NCBI GenBank assembly: GCA_015060685.1 | Contig: SUXZ01000004.1 | Coordinates: 118,640-182,639, forward strand | Source of the DNA: Mediterranea massiliensis | Lineage (GTDB): Bacteria; Bacteroidota; Bacteroidia; Bacteroidales; Bacteroidaceae | Direction of reading: 5' to 3' | DNA: 64,000 nucleotides | Shown here: in pieces, positions 1 through 11,073 of the stretch | Position numbering within the stretch: the stretch's first letter is position 1 | How the letters are laid out: every line of letters starts with the position of its first letter | Program-made: the position numbers and the translations under genes | The notes under the pieces: model-generated | Told to the model about the DNA's origin: nothing | Database searches by the model: none | The model's input: the letters and a program-made list of their open reading frames with translations, nothing else

Positions 1-1338
1 AGCACGATGGTTGTCGCTATAGTTGAAGGCGTATTGCGTCAGCAATCCCTTGTTGCTTACTTCTACGAGGTAGGATGATACGCCGGTAGTGTCTTGCGGT
101 ACAAATACATCCGGCATGATGCCGCCTCCGCCATAAACAACGCGTCCTAATCCGGTGTAGTATTGCAAATCCTTGTTCAGCTTGATGCTGTCTTCCGAGA
201 AGAACTCACCCTTTTCGTAACGCTCAATCCAGTCCATGGTGTAGTGCTCGTCCTTGCCGTTCTCGTAAGGGCGTTGGATGCATCTGCCCGATGGTGTGTG
301 GTAGCGGGCAATGGTCAGGCGGATGGCCGAACCGTCGCTGAATTCGATGGGTTCCTGAACCAATCCCTTGCCAAACGAACGGCGGCCTACAATGGTGCCA
401 CGATCGTTGTCCTGGATAGCTCCTGCAAAGATTTCGCTGGCCGATGCACTGTTCTCGTTTACCAATACAATAAGTGGCATTTGTTGGAAACTGCCGGTTC
501 CGTCGGCATACTCGCGCATGCGTGGATAGCAACGTCCTTCGGTATATACTATCAGTTGGTTGGCAGGAAGAAATTCGTTCACCATGCGGATGGCCGATTC
601 CATGTAGCCGCCGGTATTGTCGCGAAGGTCGATAATCACTCCCTTGCAGTTGTAGTGTGCCAGTTCGGCCAAGGCACTGATCATCTCTTGATAAGTGGTG
701 CGACTAAACTTGCTGATTTGTATGTAGCCAAAGTCGTTGTCCAACATGTAGGATGCATTGATGGAGTGTTGCGGAATGTCGCCACGGACAATAACAAAAT
801 CAAGCAAATTCTTTTCGGTTGCACGCTTAATTCCCACTTTTACTTCGGTTCCTTTAGGTCCTTTCAAGGCACGCATGGCCTTTTCGCTGGTCAACTCTTT
901 GCCTACATACAGGCTGTCGTCAACCATTACGATACGGTCGCCGGCCATCAGGCCAACCTTTTCGGATGGGCCGCCGGGCACTACGCTGTTTACATGAATC
1001 GTATCCGACTGAATGGAAAACTGAATACCAACGCCACTGAAGCTGGCTTCCAACTCGGAGTTTACCTCTTCCAAATCTTTGGCGGGGATATATATGGAGT
1101 GGGGGTCGAGTTCCGAAAGTATTTGTGGCATAGCCTTTTCTACAACATCGAATACATCCACAGAATCCACATATTTGTCTTCGATTACTTGAAGTAACGC
1201 GCTCACCTTGTTATTGACGGGAGTAGTGTTGGATCTGATGCCTCGATGTTGTTTGCCATAAAAGGCACCGATGGCTATACCTGCTGCCACACAAGCGGCA
1301 AAAATCAGCGGGATAAAACGCGATTGTTTGTTAGTCAT
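1..1338 (-). CDS. S41 family C-terminal processing peptidase (3' end runs off the window)
   Basis: Minus-strand translation from the ATG at 1338 reads MTNKQSRFIPLIFAACVAAG...GVGIQFSIQSDTIHVNSVVPGGPSEKVGLMAGDRI (PDZ)...VLVNENSASASEIFAGAIQDNDRGTIVGRRSFGKGLVQ (S41 Ser/Lys motifs). Absent from the ORF track because it has no stop inside the window. Confidence 0.9.
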   Translation of the reverse strand, partial: MTNKQSRFIPLIFAACVAAGIAIGAFYGKQHRGIRSNTTPVNNKVSALLQVIEDKYVDSVDVFDVVEKAMPQILSELDPHSIYIPAKDLEEVNSELEASFSGVGIQFSIQSDTIHVNSVVPGGPSEKVGLMAGDRIVMVDDSLYVGKELTSEKAMRALKGPKGTEVKVGIKRATEKNLLDFVIVRGDIPQHSINASYMLDNDFGYIQISKFSRTTYQEMISALAELAHYNCKGVIIDLRDNTGGYMESAIRMVNEFLPANQLIVYTEGRCYPRMREYADGTGSFQQMPLIVLVNENSASASEIFAGAIQDNDRGTIVGRRSFGKGLVQEPIEFSDGSAIRLTIARYHTPSGRCIQRPYENGKDEHYTMDWIERYEKGEFFSEDSIKLNKDLQYYTGLGRVVYGGGGIMPDVFVPQDTTGVSSYLVEVSNKGLLTQYAFNYSDNHRA

Positions 1339-1354
1339 ATTATCTAGTCTTTTA

Positions 1355-1801
1355 TTATTTACATGCATCCAAAGGCAAATAGATTACCTCGATATTGGCT
1401 CGTTTCAGCAACTCAATACCATCTTCCAAACGATACTTCTCGGAATATACCACCCGTTTGATGCCGGCTTGAATAATCAGTTTGGCACATTCGATGCAAG
1501 GCGATGCGGTGACATACATGGTTGCGCCTTCGCTGCTGTTGCTCGAACGTGCTATCTTGGTAATGGCGTTGGCTTCGGCATGCAGCACGTAAGGCTTGGT
1601 GTGGTTGGTTTCGTCTTCGCAGATGTTTTCGAATCCCGAAGGTGTGCCGTTGTAACCGTCGGAGATAATCATCTTGTCTTTCACGATAAGTGCTCCCACT
1701 TGTCTGCGTTGGCAGTAGGAGTTCTCTGCCCAGATGTTTGCCATGCGTATGTAACGCTTGTCAAGTGCCGCTTGTTTGCTATTGTTGGCTGAATTGTCCA
1801 T
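1355..1801 (-). CDS. dCMP deaminase / cytidine-deoxycytidylate deaminase family
   Basis: HAEANAI and SPCIECAKLI zinc-binding deaminase motifs. Confidence 0.9.
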   Translation of the reverse strand: MDNSANNSKQAALDKRYIRMANIWAENSYCQRRQVGALIVKDKMIISDGYNGTPSGFENICEDETNHTKPYVLHAEANAITKIARSSNSSEGATMYVTASPCIECAKLIIQAGIKRVVYSEKYRLEDGIELLKRANIEVIYLPLDACK

Positions 1802-1817
1802 ATATATAAATAGTGTT

Positions 1818-2324
1818 TTATCGTTTTGGGGTAAATCCCATGTATTTCACGGTTTGTCCGTCGCTGAAGTAGATGAACAGGTTGTTGGCATCGCCTTCGT
1901 AGCGGATAACGTTTTGCAGGCCATTGATAAATGCCTTTGCCAAGACGTCGGTTTCGTTACCGCTCAGGTTGGTGTCCATACTTAATTTATGGCTTTCGCC
2001 ATTGGCCTGCCACTTTCCGTTAAAGGTGGTTGTAACGCCTTTGCCGCTGAACGTGCCGCCTACAGTATTGTTTATCTCTCCACCGGTAAAGCTGATGGTG
2101 AAGTTGTCGCCGGACTTCAGCAAGGCCATACTCTTCTGGAATGCGGCACCTTCGGCATCGGCACCCCAATAGTTGATTTGGAGGTGTGAGCCTTCGGCCG
2201 AAATCTTGCTGAGTTTCCACAACTTACCGGTGAAAATCTCTGTAACATCGTCTTCGTTGTTGCAACCGCAAAGCAGTGGCAATGCGGTCAGCAACAACAT
2301 ATATATATAATGTTTAATTCTCAT
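1818..2324 (-). CDS. DUF4847-like putative lipoprotein
   Basis: Lipobox-like LLCGCNN at the N-terminus; lies between deaminase and M3 peptidase. Confidence 0.6.
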   Translation of the reverse strand: MRIKHYIYMLLLTALPLLCGCNNEDDVTEIFTGKLWKLSKISAEGSHLQINYWGADAEGAAFQKSMALLKSGDNFTISFTGGEINNTVGGTFSGKGVTTTFNGKWQANGESHKLSMDTNLSGNETDVLAKAFINGLQNVIRYEGDANNLFIYFSDGQTVKYMGFTPKR

Positions 2325-2326
2325 TA

Positions 2327-4450
2327 TTATTTTGTTTTAATTCCGTTGCGGATGAGCAGTGCGTCGATGGTAGGCTCTTGTCCGCGGAAGCGTTTGTACA
2401 GTGTCATCGGATGCTCTGTACCACCTTTTGAAAGGATGTTCTCGCGGAATGATGAGGCTACCTCCTGGTTGAAGATACCTTTCTCCTTGAAGAGAGAGAA
2501 AGCATCAGCATCGAGCACTTCGGCCCATTTGTAGCTGTAATAGCCGGCAGAATAACCTCCTGAGAAGATGTGAGAGAATTGTACGCTCATGCAGGCGTCG
2601 TCAACAGTTGGCAATACTTGTGCCTTTTGCCATGCAGTGTGTTCGTACTCCTTCACGTCGCCTTCGAAAGCCTCGGTGCGAGTGTACCAAGCCATGTCGA
2701 GCAAACCGAAACTTACTTGGCGCAAGCAAGCATAGGCAGCATTGAAGTTAGACGAGTCGATGATGCGTTGTACCAATTCATCAGGAATCAATTCGCCGGT
2801 TTCGTAGTGGTTGGCAAAGGTGTGGAGGAACTCTTTCTCGGTAGAGAAATTTTCCATCAATTGCGAAGGAAGTTCCACAAAGTCGCGATAAACGGCTGTA
2901 CCGCTCAGGCTTTCGTAGTTGGTGTTGGCAAACATGCCGTGAAGGGCGTGACCGAATTCGTGCATAAAGGTTTCCACTTCGTCGAATGTAAGCAATGCGG
3001 GCTTGTCTTGCGTAGGCTTGGTGAAGTTCATCACGATGGTTACGTGCGGACGGCTGTTTTCGCCTGTCTTTTGGTCAATCCATTGGTCTTTGAAGCTGGT
3101 CATCCATGCGCCCGAACGCTTGCCGGCACGTGGGTGGAAGTCGGTATAGAAAACAGCCAGGAACTTGCCGTCCTTGTCGAACACTTCGTAGGCAGTTACA
3201 TCCTTATGATAGACAGGAATATCCTTGTTTTCCTTGAAGGTGATGCCATACAACTTGGTTGCCAATCCGAATACGCCCATCTTCACGTTGCTTAGTTCGA
3301 AGTAGGGGCGAAGCATCTCATCGTTTATCTGATACTTTTCGTTCTTCAGCTTGTTTGAGTAGTAGCTCCAGTCCCAAGGCATCAGTTCGAAGTTGCTACC
3401 GGCCTCTTTGCGTGCAAGGGCTTGCACTTCGGCAAACTCCTTCTTGGCTGTAGGAGTGTAGGCATCCAACAGTTGGTTCAGCAGGTTGTAAACGGCCTCA
3501 CTGTTTTGTGCCATGCGGTCTTCGAGCATATAAGATGCATAATCCTTGTATCCAAGTAATTGAGCCACTTCCATGCGAGTGTTGGCAAGTTCCTTCACAA
3601 CATCCAGGTTGTTGTATTCGTTGTCGTGAGTGCATTGGGTGTTGTATGCCATGTAGATTTCCTTGCGCAAGTCGCGGTTGTCGGCATAAGTCATTACGGG
3701 GATGTAACTGGGTGCGTGCAGTGTGAATGCCCAACCCTCTACGTTCTTCTCCTTGGCAGTCTCCTTGGCTGCTGTGATGGCGCTTTCGGGCAATCCGCTC
3801 AACAAGGTGCTGTCGGTAATTACTTTCAGGTAGGCGTTGGTCTCCTTCAGGCAGTTTTCGCTAAACTTCAAGGTCAAAAGACTGAGCTTTTGGCTCAGTT
3901 CGCGGTACTTCTCCTTTTGTTCGCCTTGCAGGTTGGCACCGCCACGGGCAAATCCGTTATAGATGTCTTGCAGCAATTGCAGTTGCTCGCCGGTAAGATT
4001 GGCACTTTCGCGTTGGTCATATACGGCCTTGATGCGTGCAAACAGTGCTTCGTTCAGTGAGATGCTGTTGCTGTGTTCGCTAAGGAGTGGCATCATCTTC
4101 ATGGCCAGCTCTTGCATCTCGTCGTTCGTTTCGGCACTGCGCAATACGCTGAACACGCGCGATGCCTTGCTGAGCAATTGGCCCGACTTTTCGTATGGCT
4201 CGATGGTATTGGCGAAGGTCGGTGCTTCGGGGTTGTTCACGATGGCATCGATTTCGGCCTTATGTTGTTTCATACCTTCGATGAAAGCCGGCTCGTAGTG
4301 CTCAATCTTGATATCGTCGAAGGGTACAGTACCATGAAGGGTAGTGTAATCTTCGAAAAATGGGTTTGTCTTCTCTGTATTGTTCATGTTGCACGATGTA
4401 ATTAATGTTATTACACAAAATGCGGATAAAATTGTTTTTAAACGATTCAT
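2327..4450 (-). CDS. dcp: M3 family metallopeptidase (peptidyl-dipeptidase Dcp-like)
   Basis: HEFGHALHGMFA zinc site; 707 aa. Confidence 0.9.
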   Translation of the reverse strand: MNRLKTILSAFCVITLITSCNMNNTEKTNPFFEDYTTLHGTVPFDDIKIEHYEPAFIEGMKQHKAEIDAIVNNPEAPTFANTIEPYEKSGQLLSKASRVFSVLRSAETNDEMQELAMKMMPLLSEHSNSISLNEALFARIKAVYDQRESANLTGEQLQLLQDIYNGFARGGANLQGEQKEKYRELSQKLSLLTLKFSENCLKETNAYLKVITDSTLLSGLPESAITAAKETAKEKNVEGWAFTLHAPSYIPVMTYADNRDLRKEIYMAYNTQCTHDNEYNNLDVVKELANTRMEVAQLLGYKDYASYMLEDRMAQNSEAVYNLLNQLLDAYTPTAKKEFAEVQALARKEAGSNFELMPWDWSYYSNKLKNEKYQINDEMLRPYFELSNVKMGVFGLATKLYGITFKENKDIPVYHKDVTAYEVFDKDGKFLAVFYTDFHPRAGKRSGAWMTSFKDQWIDQKTGENSRPHVTIVMNFTKPTQDKPALLTFDEVETFMHEFGHALHGMFANTNYESLSGTAVYRDFVELPSQLMENFSTEKEFLHTFANHYETGELIPDELVQRIIDSSNFNAAYACLRQVSFGLLDMAWYTRTEAFEGDVKEYEHTAWQKAQVLPTVDDACMSVQFSHIFSGGYSAGYYSYKWAEVLDADAFSLFKEKGIFNQEVASSFRENILSKGGTEHPMTLYKRFRGQEPTIDALLIRNGIKTK

Positions 4451-4545
4451 AGTTTATAGTTTATTTGTAATTTTCTGCAAAGGTGCAAAAAAAATAGGCG
4501 ACTTCCATAGAAGCCGCCCATTTTTTATCATTTTCTAACTGAATA

Positions 4546-5562
<1,017 letters not shown>

Positions 5563-5699
5563 TTAACTTTTTAAGGGTTATATAACTCGTTTTAAATCTC
5601 TTTTCTTGCAAAATCTGCATTTATTTTCCAAAATGCGCTGCAAAAGTAAGAAAATGTTTTTATATTCGCACTCAAATTAATAATTAAATAACTTTAATA

Positions 5700-6161
5700 A
5701 TGGGAAAAAGTACATTTTTACAGGATTTTAAAGCGTTTGCCATGAAGGGAAACGTGGTTGACATGGCTGTCGGTGTTGTTATTGGTGGCGCATTCGGAAA
5801 GATTGTAACCTCGGTTGTGAACGACATCATTATGCCTCCTATCGGCTTGTTGGTAGGCGGTGTGGATTTCAAACAGTTGAAGTGGGTGATGCAAGAGGCT
5901 GTGCCCGAACAAGTGAACGAGGCAGGAGAAGTGATTGCTCCTGCTGTGGCAGAAGTGTCAATGATGTATGGCAACTTCTTGCAACAGACATTCGATTTCC
6001 TCATCATTGCCTTCTCAATCTTCCTCTTCGTCGGCCTAATTAAGAAGATGAGTGAAAAGAAGGAGGTAGAAGAGCCTGCTGCACCGGCACCTCCTCCGGC
6101 ACCCAGCAAGGAAGAAGTGTTGCTCACTGAAATCCGTGACCTGTTGAAGGAAAAGAAATGA
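5700..6161 (+). CDS. mscL: Large-conductance mechanosensitive channel MscL
   Basis: [37 protein letters not shown]. Confidence 0.97.
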   Translation: MGKSTFLQDFKAFAMKGNVVDMAVGVVIGGAFGKIVTSVVNDIIMPPIGLLVGGVDFKQLKWVMQEAVPEQVNEAGEVIAPAVAEVSMMYGNFLQQTFDFLIIAFSIFLFVGLIKKMSEKKEVEEPAAPAPPPAPSKEEVLLTEIRDLLKEKK

Positions 6162-6177
6162 GTAGAATAGAAAACGT

Positions 6178-6214
6178 CCCATAACCCATAAAACCGGTTA
6201 TGGGATTTTTTTTT
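6178..6214 (+). terminator. Intrinsic terminator of mscL
   Basis: CCCATAACC / GGTTATGGG stem followed by a T-rich run. Confidence 0.85.
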
Positions 6215-6269
6215 AGTACCTATAGTTATTTTTTGTTCTATATGCGATTATTTTTTTCTGCATTTTTTC

Positions 6270-6277
6270 TACTTTTG
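6270..6277 (+). promoter_or_regulatory. Candidate Bacteroidota -7 element for guaA
   Basis: TACTTTTG matches TAnnTTTG, 36 bp before the ATG. Confidence 0.5.
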
Positions 6278-6312
6278 CGCTCGATTTGCAAAACTCTTAT
6301 ACTTAGAATCGT

Positions 6313-7620
6313 ATGAAACAAGACATGATTGTTATTTTGGATTTGGGAAGTCACGAAAATACCGTGCTTGCCAGAGCAATCCGTGCGTTGGGTGTATATA
6401 GCGAAATCTATCCCCACGACATTACAGCCGCCGAGTTGAAGGCATTGCCTAATGTAAAAGGTATCATTATCAACGGTGGCCCGAACAATGTAATCGATGG
6501 CGTAGCTATCGATGTTCTCCCTGAAATCTACCAAGCCGGTTATCCCGTGATGGCGGCTGGTCATGATAAGGCATTGTGCGAAGTGAAGCTATCGCAATTT
6601 ACCGACGATGTGGAGGCTATTAAAGGGGCAGTCAAGTCGTTTGTATTCGATACGTGTAAGGCTGAAGCCAACTGGAACATGAAGAATTTCGTGGCCGACC
6701 AGATAGAACTTGTTCGTCGTCAAGTAGGCGACAAGAAAGTCTTGTTAGCCCTTTCGGGTGGTGTAGATAGCTCGGTAGTGGCTGCTCTCTTGCTGAAAGC
6801 CATTGGCGAGAACTTGGTTTGCGTGCATGTAAACCATGGCTTAATGCGTAAGGGCGAATCGGAAAACGTAATTGAAGTGTTCCGTAACCAACTTTCAGCC
6901 AACTTGATATATGTAGATGCTACTGATCGTTTCTTGAATAAGCTCGAAAATGTAGCCGATCCGGAACAAAAGCGTAAGATTATCGGTGGCGAGTTTATCC
7001 GTGTGTTCGAAGAAGAGGCACGCAAGCTCGATGGTATCGACTTCCTTGGTCAAGGCACTATCTATCCCGATATCGTAGAAAGTGGAACAAAAACTGCCAA
7101 GATGGTCAAGAGCCACCACAACGTAGGCGGTCTTCCCGAAGATCTTCAATTTGAATTGGTAGAGCCATTGAAACAACTCTTCAAGGACGAAGTTCGTGCT
7201 TGTGGTGTTGAACTTGGTTTGCCATACGAAATGGTATATCGTCAACCGTTCCCAGGCCCAGGTTTGGGTGTACGTTGTTTGGGTGCTATCACTCGCGATC
7301 GTTTGGAAGCCGTTCGCGAATCTGATGCTATCCTTCGCGAAGAGTTTGCCAAGGCTGGTCTTGACAAGAAGGTATGGCAATACTTCACCATCGTGCCCGA
7401 CTTCAAGTCGGTTGGTGTTCGCAACAACGCCCGTTCGTACGATTGGCCGGTTATTATTCGTGCGGTGAACACTGTCGATGCTATGACTGCTACTATCGAA
7501 CAAGTGGATTGGGCCATCTTGATGAAGATTACCGACCGTATCCTTGCCGAAGTTCCTACCGTGAACCGTGTATGCTACGACATGTCGCCCAAGCCATCGG
7601 CAACCATTGAGTGGGAATAA
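6313..7620 (+). CDS. guaA: GMP synthase with truncated/degenerate GATase domain
   Basis: ATP-PPase SGGVDSSVVAALL and C-terminal PGPGLGVR / VNRVCYDMSPKPSATIEWE; N-terminal GATase-like region lacks the catalytic Cys motif. Confidence 0.85.
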   Translation: MKQDMIVILDLGSHENTVLARAIRALGVYSEIYPHDITAAELKALPNVKGIIINGGPNNVIDGVAIDVLPEIYQAGYPVMAAGHDKALCEVKLSQFTDDVEAIKGAVKSFVFDTCKAEANWNMKNFVADQIELVRRQVGDKKVLLALSGGVDSSVVAALLLKAIGENLVCVHVNHGLMRKGESENVIEVFRNQLSANLIYVDATDRFLNKLENVADPEQKRKIIGGEFIRVFEEEARKLDGIDFLGQGTIYPDIVESGTKTAKMVKSHHNVGGLPEDLQFELVEPLKQLFKDEVRACGVELGLPYEMVYRQPFPGPGLGVRCLGAITRDRLEAVRESDAILREEFAKAGLDKKVWQYFTIVPDFKSVGVRNNARSYDWPVIIRAVNTVDAMTATIEQVDWAILMKITDRILAEVPTVNRVCYDMSPKPSATIEWE

Positions 7621-7644
7621 TTTCTCCTTATTATATATAGAATC

Positions 7645-7672
7645 GCCCCGACTATTTGGCCGGGGCTTTTTT
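7645..7672 (+). terminator. Intrinsic terminator of guaA
   Basis: GCCCCG / CGGGGC stem then T6. Confidence 0.85.
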
Positions 7673-7832
7673 GTTACCTATTTCCTTCGTCTGACCAACA
7701 AATACTTCAGCCGTAAACATCAAATACTTCAGACGTAAAGAACAAATAGGTCAGAAACGAAAAATGTATTTCAAAAAACGAAAAGTTTTGATAGCTGTTT
7801 TGCCGCAATAGATATGGGCTTATAGAATTTTC

Positions 7833-7862
7833 CTCGTGAGGGAGATATATGGCCCTCACGAG
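7833..7862. repeat. Palindromic dispersed repeat, copy 1
   Basis: CTCGTGAGGG-agatatatgg-CCCTCACGAG; near-identical element at 50568-50597. Confidence 0.8.
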
Positions 7863-7924
7863 AAAAAAATAATTGTTTCGTGAGGATAAAATGAAAAATA
7901 AGCGAATTTTAGTAAAATAATTGG

Positions 7925-7957
7925 ATAAAAAGAGGGATGTCACCAATGTGACATCCC
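7925..7957 (-). terminator. Intrinsic terminator of the Crp/Fnr gene
   Basis: GGGATGTCAC-caat-GTGACATCCC perfect stem, T-rich on the minus strand. Confidence 0.8.
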
Positions 7958-7984
7958 TTTCTTTTAAATATAATAAGGTGCGGA

Positions 7985-8686
7985 TTATCCGATTTTGCTG
8001 ATTTTCTTCAAGCGGTCTTCCTCTATAATTTTTATTTTGCGGCCATCGATGGCGATGAGCTTCTCGGTGGCAAATTGCGAGAGGGTGCGGATGGCGTTGC
8101 TGGTAGTCATGTTCGAGAGGTTGGCAAGGTCTTCGCGCGATAGGTAGATGCTCAATGTAGAGCCATCTTCCTCGATACCATAACTCTCTTTCAAGAAGAG
8201 AAGTGATTCGGCCAAGCGACCACGGATGTGTTTTTGTGTGAGGTTGACGGTACGGGTATCAGATAGACCAAGGTCGTTGGACAGTTGCTTGATGAAGAAC
8301 ATGGCCAAGTCGTTGTTCTGACGGATAAGATGGGTGATGACCGTCATTGGGATTAAGCAGATAACCGATGGCTCGAAAGCGGCAGCAGCCGTTACATAAG
8401 CTTGCTCCGAGAAGTAGGCGCGATAGCCAAAGTATTCAACCGGTTTCATCATGCGGATGATTTGGCTACGGCCACCGACACCTTCCTTATAGATTTTTAC
8501 CTTACCGGTAAGCAGACACATCAAATGGGTAGGAGTCTCGCCCTCGAAGTGCACCACCTCGTTCTTCTTGAAGTTCTGGATGGTGAAATGGTCGGACAGA
8601 TACTCCCGCTGTTCCTTCGTCAGTGGTTCCCACATGTCGGCTATCAATTCGGGTATATTGATGTCTGAAAAGTCGGTTTTGCTCAT
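7985..8686 (-). CDS. Crp/Fnr family transcriptional regulator
   Basis: cNMP-binding-like N-terminus; HTH region LSREDLANLSNMTTSNAIRTLSQF. Confidence 0.88.
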   Translation of the reverse strand: MSKTDFSDINIPELIADMWEPLTKEQREYLSDHFTIQNFKKNEVVHFEGETPTHLMCLLTGKVKIYKEGVGGRSQIIRMMKPVEYFGYRAYFSEQAYVTAAAAFEPSVICLIPMTVITHLIRQNNDLAMFFIKQLSNDLGLSDTRTVNLTQKHIRGRLAESLLFLKESYGIEEDGSTLSIYLSREDLANLSNMTTSNAIRTLSQFATEKLIAIDGRKIKIIEEDRLKKISKIG

Positions 8687-8798
8687 CGTTTATAGTTTAA
8701 AAACTATGTTATAGAGCACAAAAGTAGGAATAATATTTTGAATAAAAACAACTTTTGTACAAAAATATATATTTTTTAAGAATCTGATAGCGTATTGG

Positions 8799-10988
8799 TT
8801 ACTTGGTAAACATCAGTTCGCGATATTTTGGCAAAGGCCACATTTCGTCGTCAATTTCCATTTCCAGGTGGTCGATATGCTCTCGGATGCTTTCCAGATA
8901 GGGACGTACGGTTTCTTCGTAGGCGTATGCTCTATCCTTTACATTCTCCATGTGGTTGGCTACCCGACGGGCTTCGGTCATGGCAGCTACTTGCATCTTG
9001 ATGGCTGTTACGCGTCGGGAAATGTCGCGCACCAAATCTTTGCGGTCGGCACTCATGGCTTCGTACTCCTCGGCAGGGAAGATTTCCTTCAGTCCGCGCA
9101 GATTCTCCAATAAACGGTTCTGGTAGCTGACGGCTGTCGGCACAATGTGGTTCAGTGCCAAATCGCCCAAAACGCGACTCTCGATTTGGACCTTCATGGT
9201 GTACTTCTCCAGTTCCACTTCCAGACGGCAAGCCAATTCTGTTTCGTTGAAAATGCGTTCGCCAATGAGTACGGCACGCGATTGGTTGTCCACATAGTGA
9301 GTCAAGGCTTCGGGCACATGGCTGATGTTGCTCAATCCGCGGCGGGCAGCCTCTTGTTTCCACTCTTCCGAGTAACCATCGCCCTCGAAGCGGATGGGTT
9401 CCGATTCGATGATGGCTTGGCGTAAGGCACGGAACAGTGCTTCGTCCTTGCTCAATCCCTCTTCCATCAGTTTGTCTATACTGGCCTTGAACTCATTCAA
9501 TTGGTTGGCCATGGCAGCATTGATGGCAATCATGGAAGCGGCACAGTTGGCCGATGAACCTGCTGCACGGAACTCGAAACGGTTGCCGGTAAAGGCAAAC
9601 GGACTGGTGCGGTTGCGGTCGGTATTGTCGAGCAGGATTTCGGGAATACGACCGATGCCCAGTTTCAGGGTTGTCTTGCTTTCAATACCTGCTTGCTTGC
9701 TGTCGGCATGGCTGGCAAATTCGTCGAGGATGCCCGACAATTGCTTGCCCAGGAAGATAGAGAAAATTGAAGGGGGAGCTTCGTTTGCACCCAGACGGTG
9801 GCTATTGCCGGCACTGGCAATGGAAGCACGGAGCAGGTTCTGGTTTTTGTAAACCATCATCAGTACGTTCACCAGGAAGGTAAGGAACAGCAGGTTACTT
9901 TTGGGGTTCTTGCCCGGTGAGAAGAGGTTTACGCCCGTGTCGGTGCAAAGCGACCAGTTGTTGTGCTTGCCCGATCCGTTCACACCATTGTATGGCTTTT
10001 CGTGCAGCAGCACCACAAAGTTGTGCTTGCGTGCAATGCGTTTCATCAAGTCCATCACCAATTGGTTGTGGTCGTTGGCCAAATTCACATTTTCGAAAAT
10101 GGGTGCCAACTCAAATTGGTTGGGGGCTGCTTCGTTGTGGCGTGTCTTGGCAGGGATACCCAATTTATGACACTCTATTTCCAGCTCCTTCATAAAGGCG
10201 GTTACGCGTGGAGGAATAGAACCAAAGTAATGGTCTTCAAGTTGTTGGTCTTTGGCAGAAGAGTGTCCCATCAAGGTACGTCCTGTCAAACAGAGGTCGG
10301 GACGTGCATTGTATAATGCCAAATCCACCAAGAAGTATTCTTGTTCCCACCCTAAGTTGGCATAGACACGGTTGACGCTCTTGTCGAACAGTTGGCAGAC
10401 TTCGGTAGCTGCCTTATCTACTGCGGCAAGGGCTTTCAGAAGTGGAGTCTTATAGTCGAGTGCTTCGCCTGTGTACGAAATGAAGATGGTGGGGATACAC
10501 AAAGTGCTATCTACTACAAAGGCTGGTGAAGAGACATCCCAAGCAGTATAGCCACGTGCTTCGAACGTGTTGCGGATACCTCCGTTGGGGAAGCTCGATG
10601 CATCCGGTTCTTGCTGGATGAGCAGCTTGCCCGAAAAGCGTTCAATGACTTCGGCATCTTCGCCAAACTCAATGAAACCATCGTGTTTCTCGGCTGTGCC
10701 GTCGGTCAGCGGTTGGAACCAGTGTGTATAGTGTGTCACGTTAAGCGACTTTGCCCAACTCTTCATGCCGTTGGCAATCAGGTCGGCCATTTCGCGGCTG
10801 ATGGGAGTACCTTTCTCAATGGCGTTTGTCACCGCCTTGTATGCTTCGCGCGGAAGATACTCTTGCATCTTCTTGCGGTCGAAGACATGGCTTCCGTAGT
10901 AATCCGATAATTTGTTCGAGGGAATATTCACTTCCAATGGGCGGCGGTTGGCCAATTCCTGTAGGGCAAAGAATCTCATTTTTGACAT
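8799..10988 (-). CDS. glnN: Type III glutamine synthetase
   Basis: 729 aa from MSKMRFFALQELANRRPLEVN; NGSGKHNNWSLCTD and FRAAGSSANCA. The track start at 11258 is probably too long. Confidence 0.9.
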   Translation of the reverse strand: MSKMRFFALQELANRRPLEVNIPSNKLSDYYGSHVFDRKKMQEYLPREAYKAVTNAIEKGTPISREMADLIANGMKSWAKSLNVTHYTHWFQPLTDGTAEKHDGFIEFGEDAEVIERFSGKLLIQQEPDASSFPNGGIRNTFEARGYTAWDVSSPAFVVDSTLCIPTIFISYTGEALDYKTPLLKALAAVDKAATEVCQLFDKSVNRVYANLGWEQEYFLVDLALYNARPDLCLTGRTLMGHSSAKDQQLEDHYFGSIPPRVTAFMKELEIECHKLGIPAKTRHNEAAPNQFELAPIFENVNLANDHNQLVMDLMKRIARKHNFVVLLHEKPYNGVNGSGKHNNWSLCTDTGVNLFSPGKNPKSNLLFLTFLVNVLMMVYKNQNLLRASIASAGNSHRLGANEAPPSIFSIFLGKQLSGILDEFASHADSKQAGIESKTTLKLGIGRIPEILLDNTDRNRTSPFAFTGNRFEFRAAGSSANCAASMIAINAAMANQLNEFKASIDKLMEEGLSKDEALFRALRQAIIESEPIRFEGDGYSEEWKQEAARRGLSNISHVPEALTHYVDNQSRAVLIGERIFNETELACRLEVELEKYTMKVQIESRVLGDLALNHIVPTAVSYQNRLLENLRGLKEIFPAEEYEAMSADRKDLVRDISRRVTAIKMQVAAMTEARRVANHMENVKDRAYAYEETVRPYLESIREHIDHLEMEIDDEMWPLPKYRELMFTK

Positions 10989-11073
10989 AATTGTCTCTCT
11001 TTTGTTTATTTTGGCTGCAAAAGTATTCTTTTTTTGTTGAATTTGCAGTAAACTGCGTCCTTTTTCTGCATTC

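Noticed and set aside
163-1197. 344-aa plus-strand ORF in the track
   Set aside because: Antisense to the clear S41 peptidase on the minus strand; no recognisable domain
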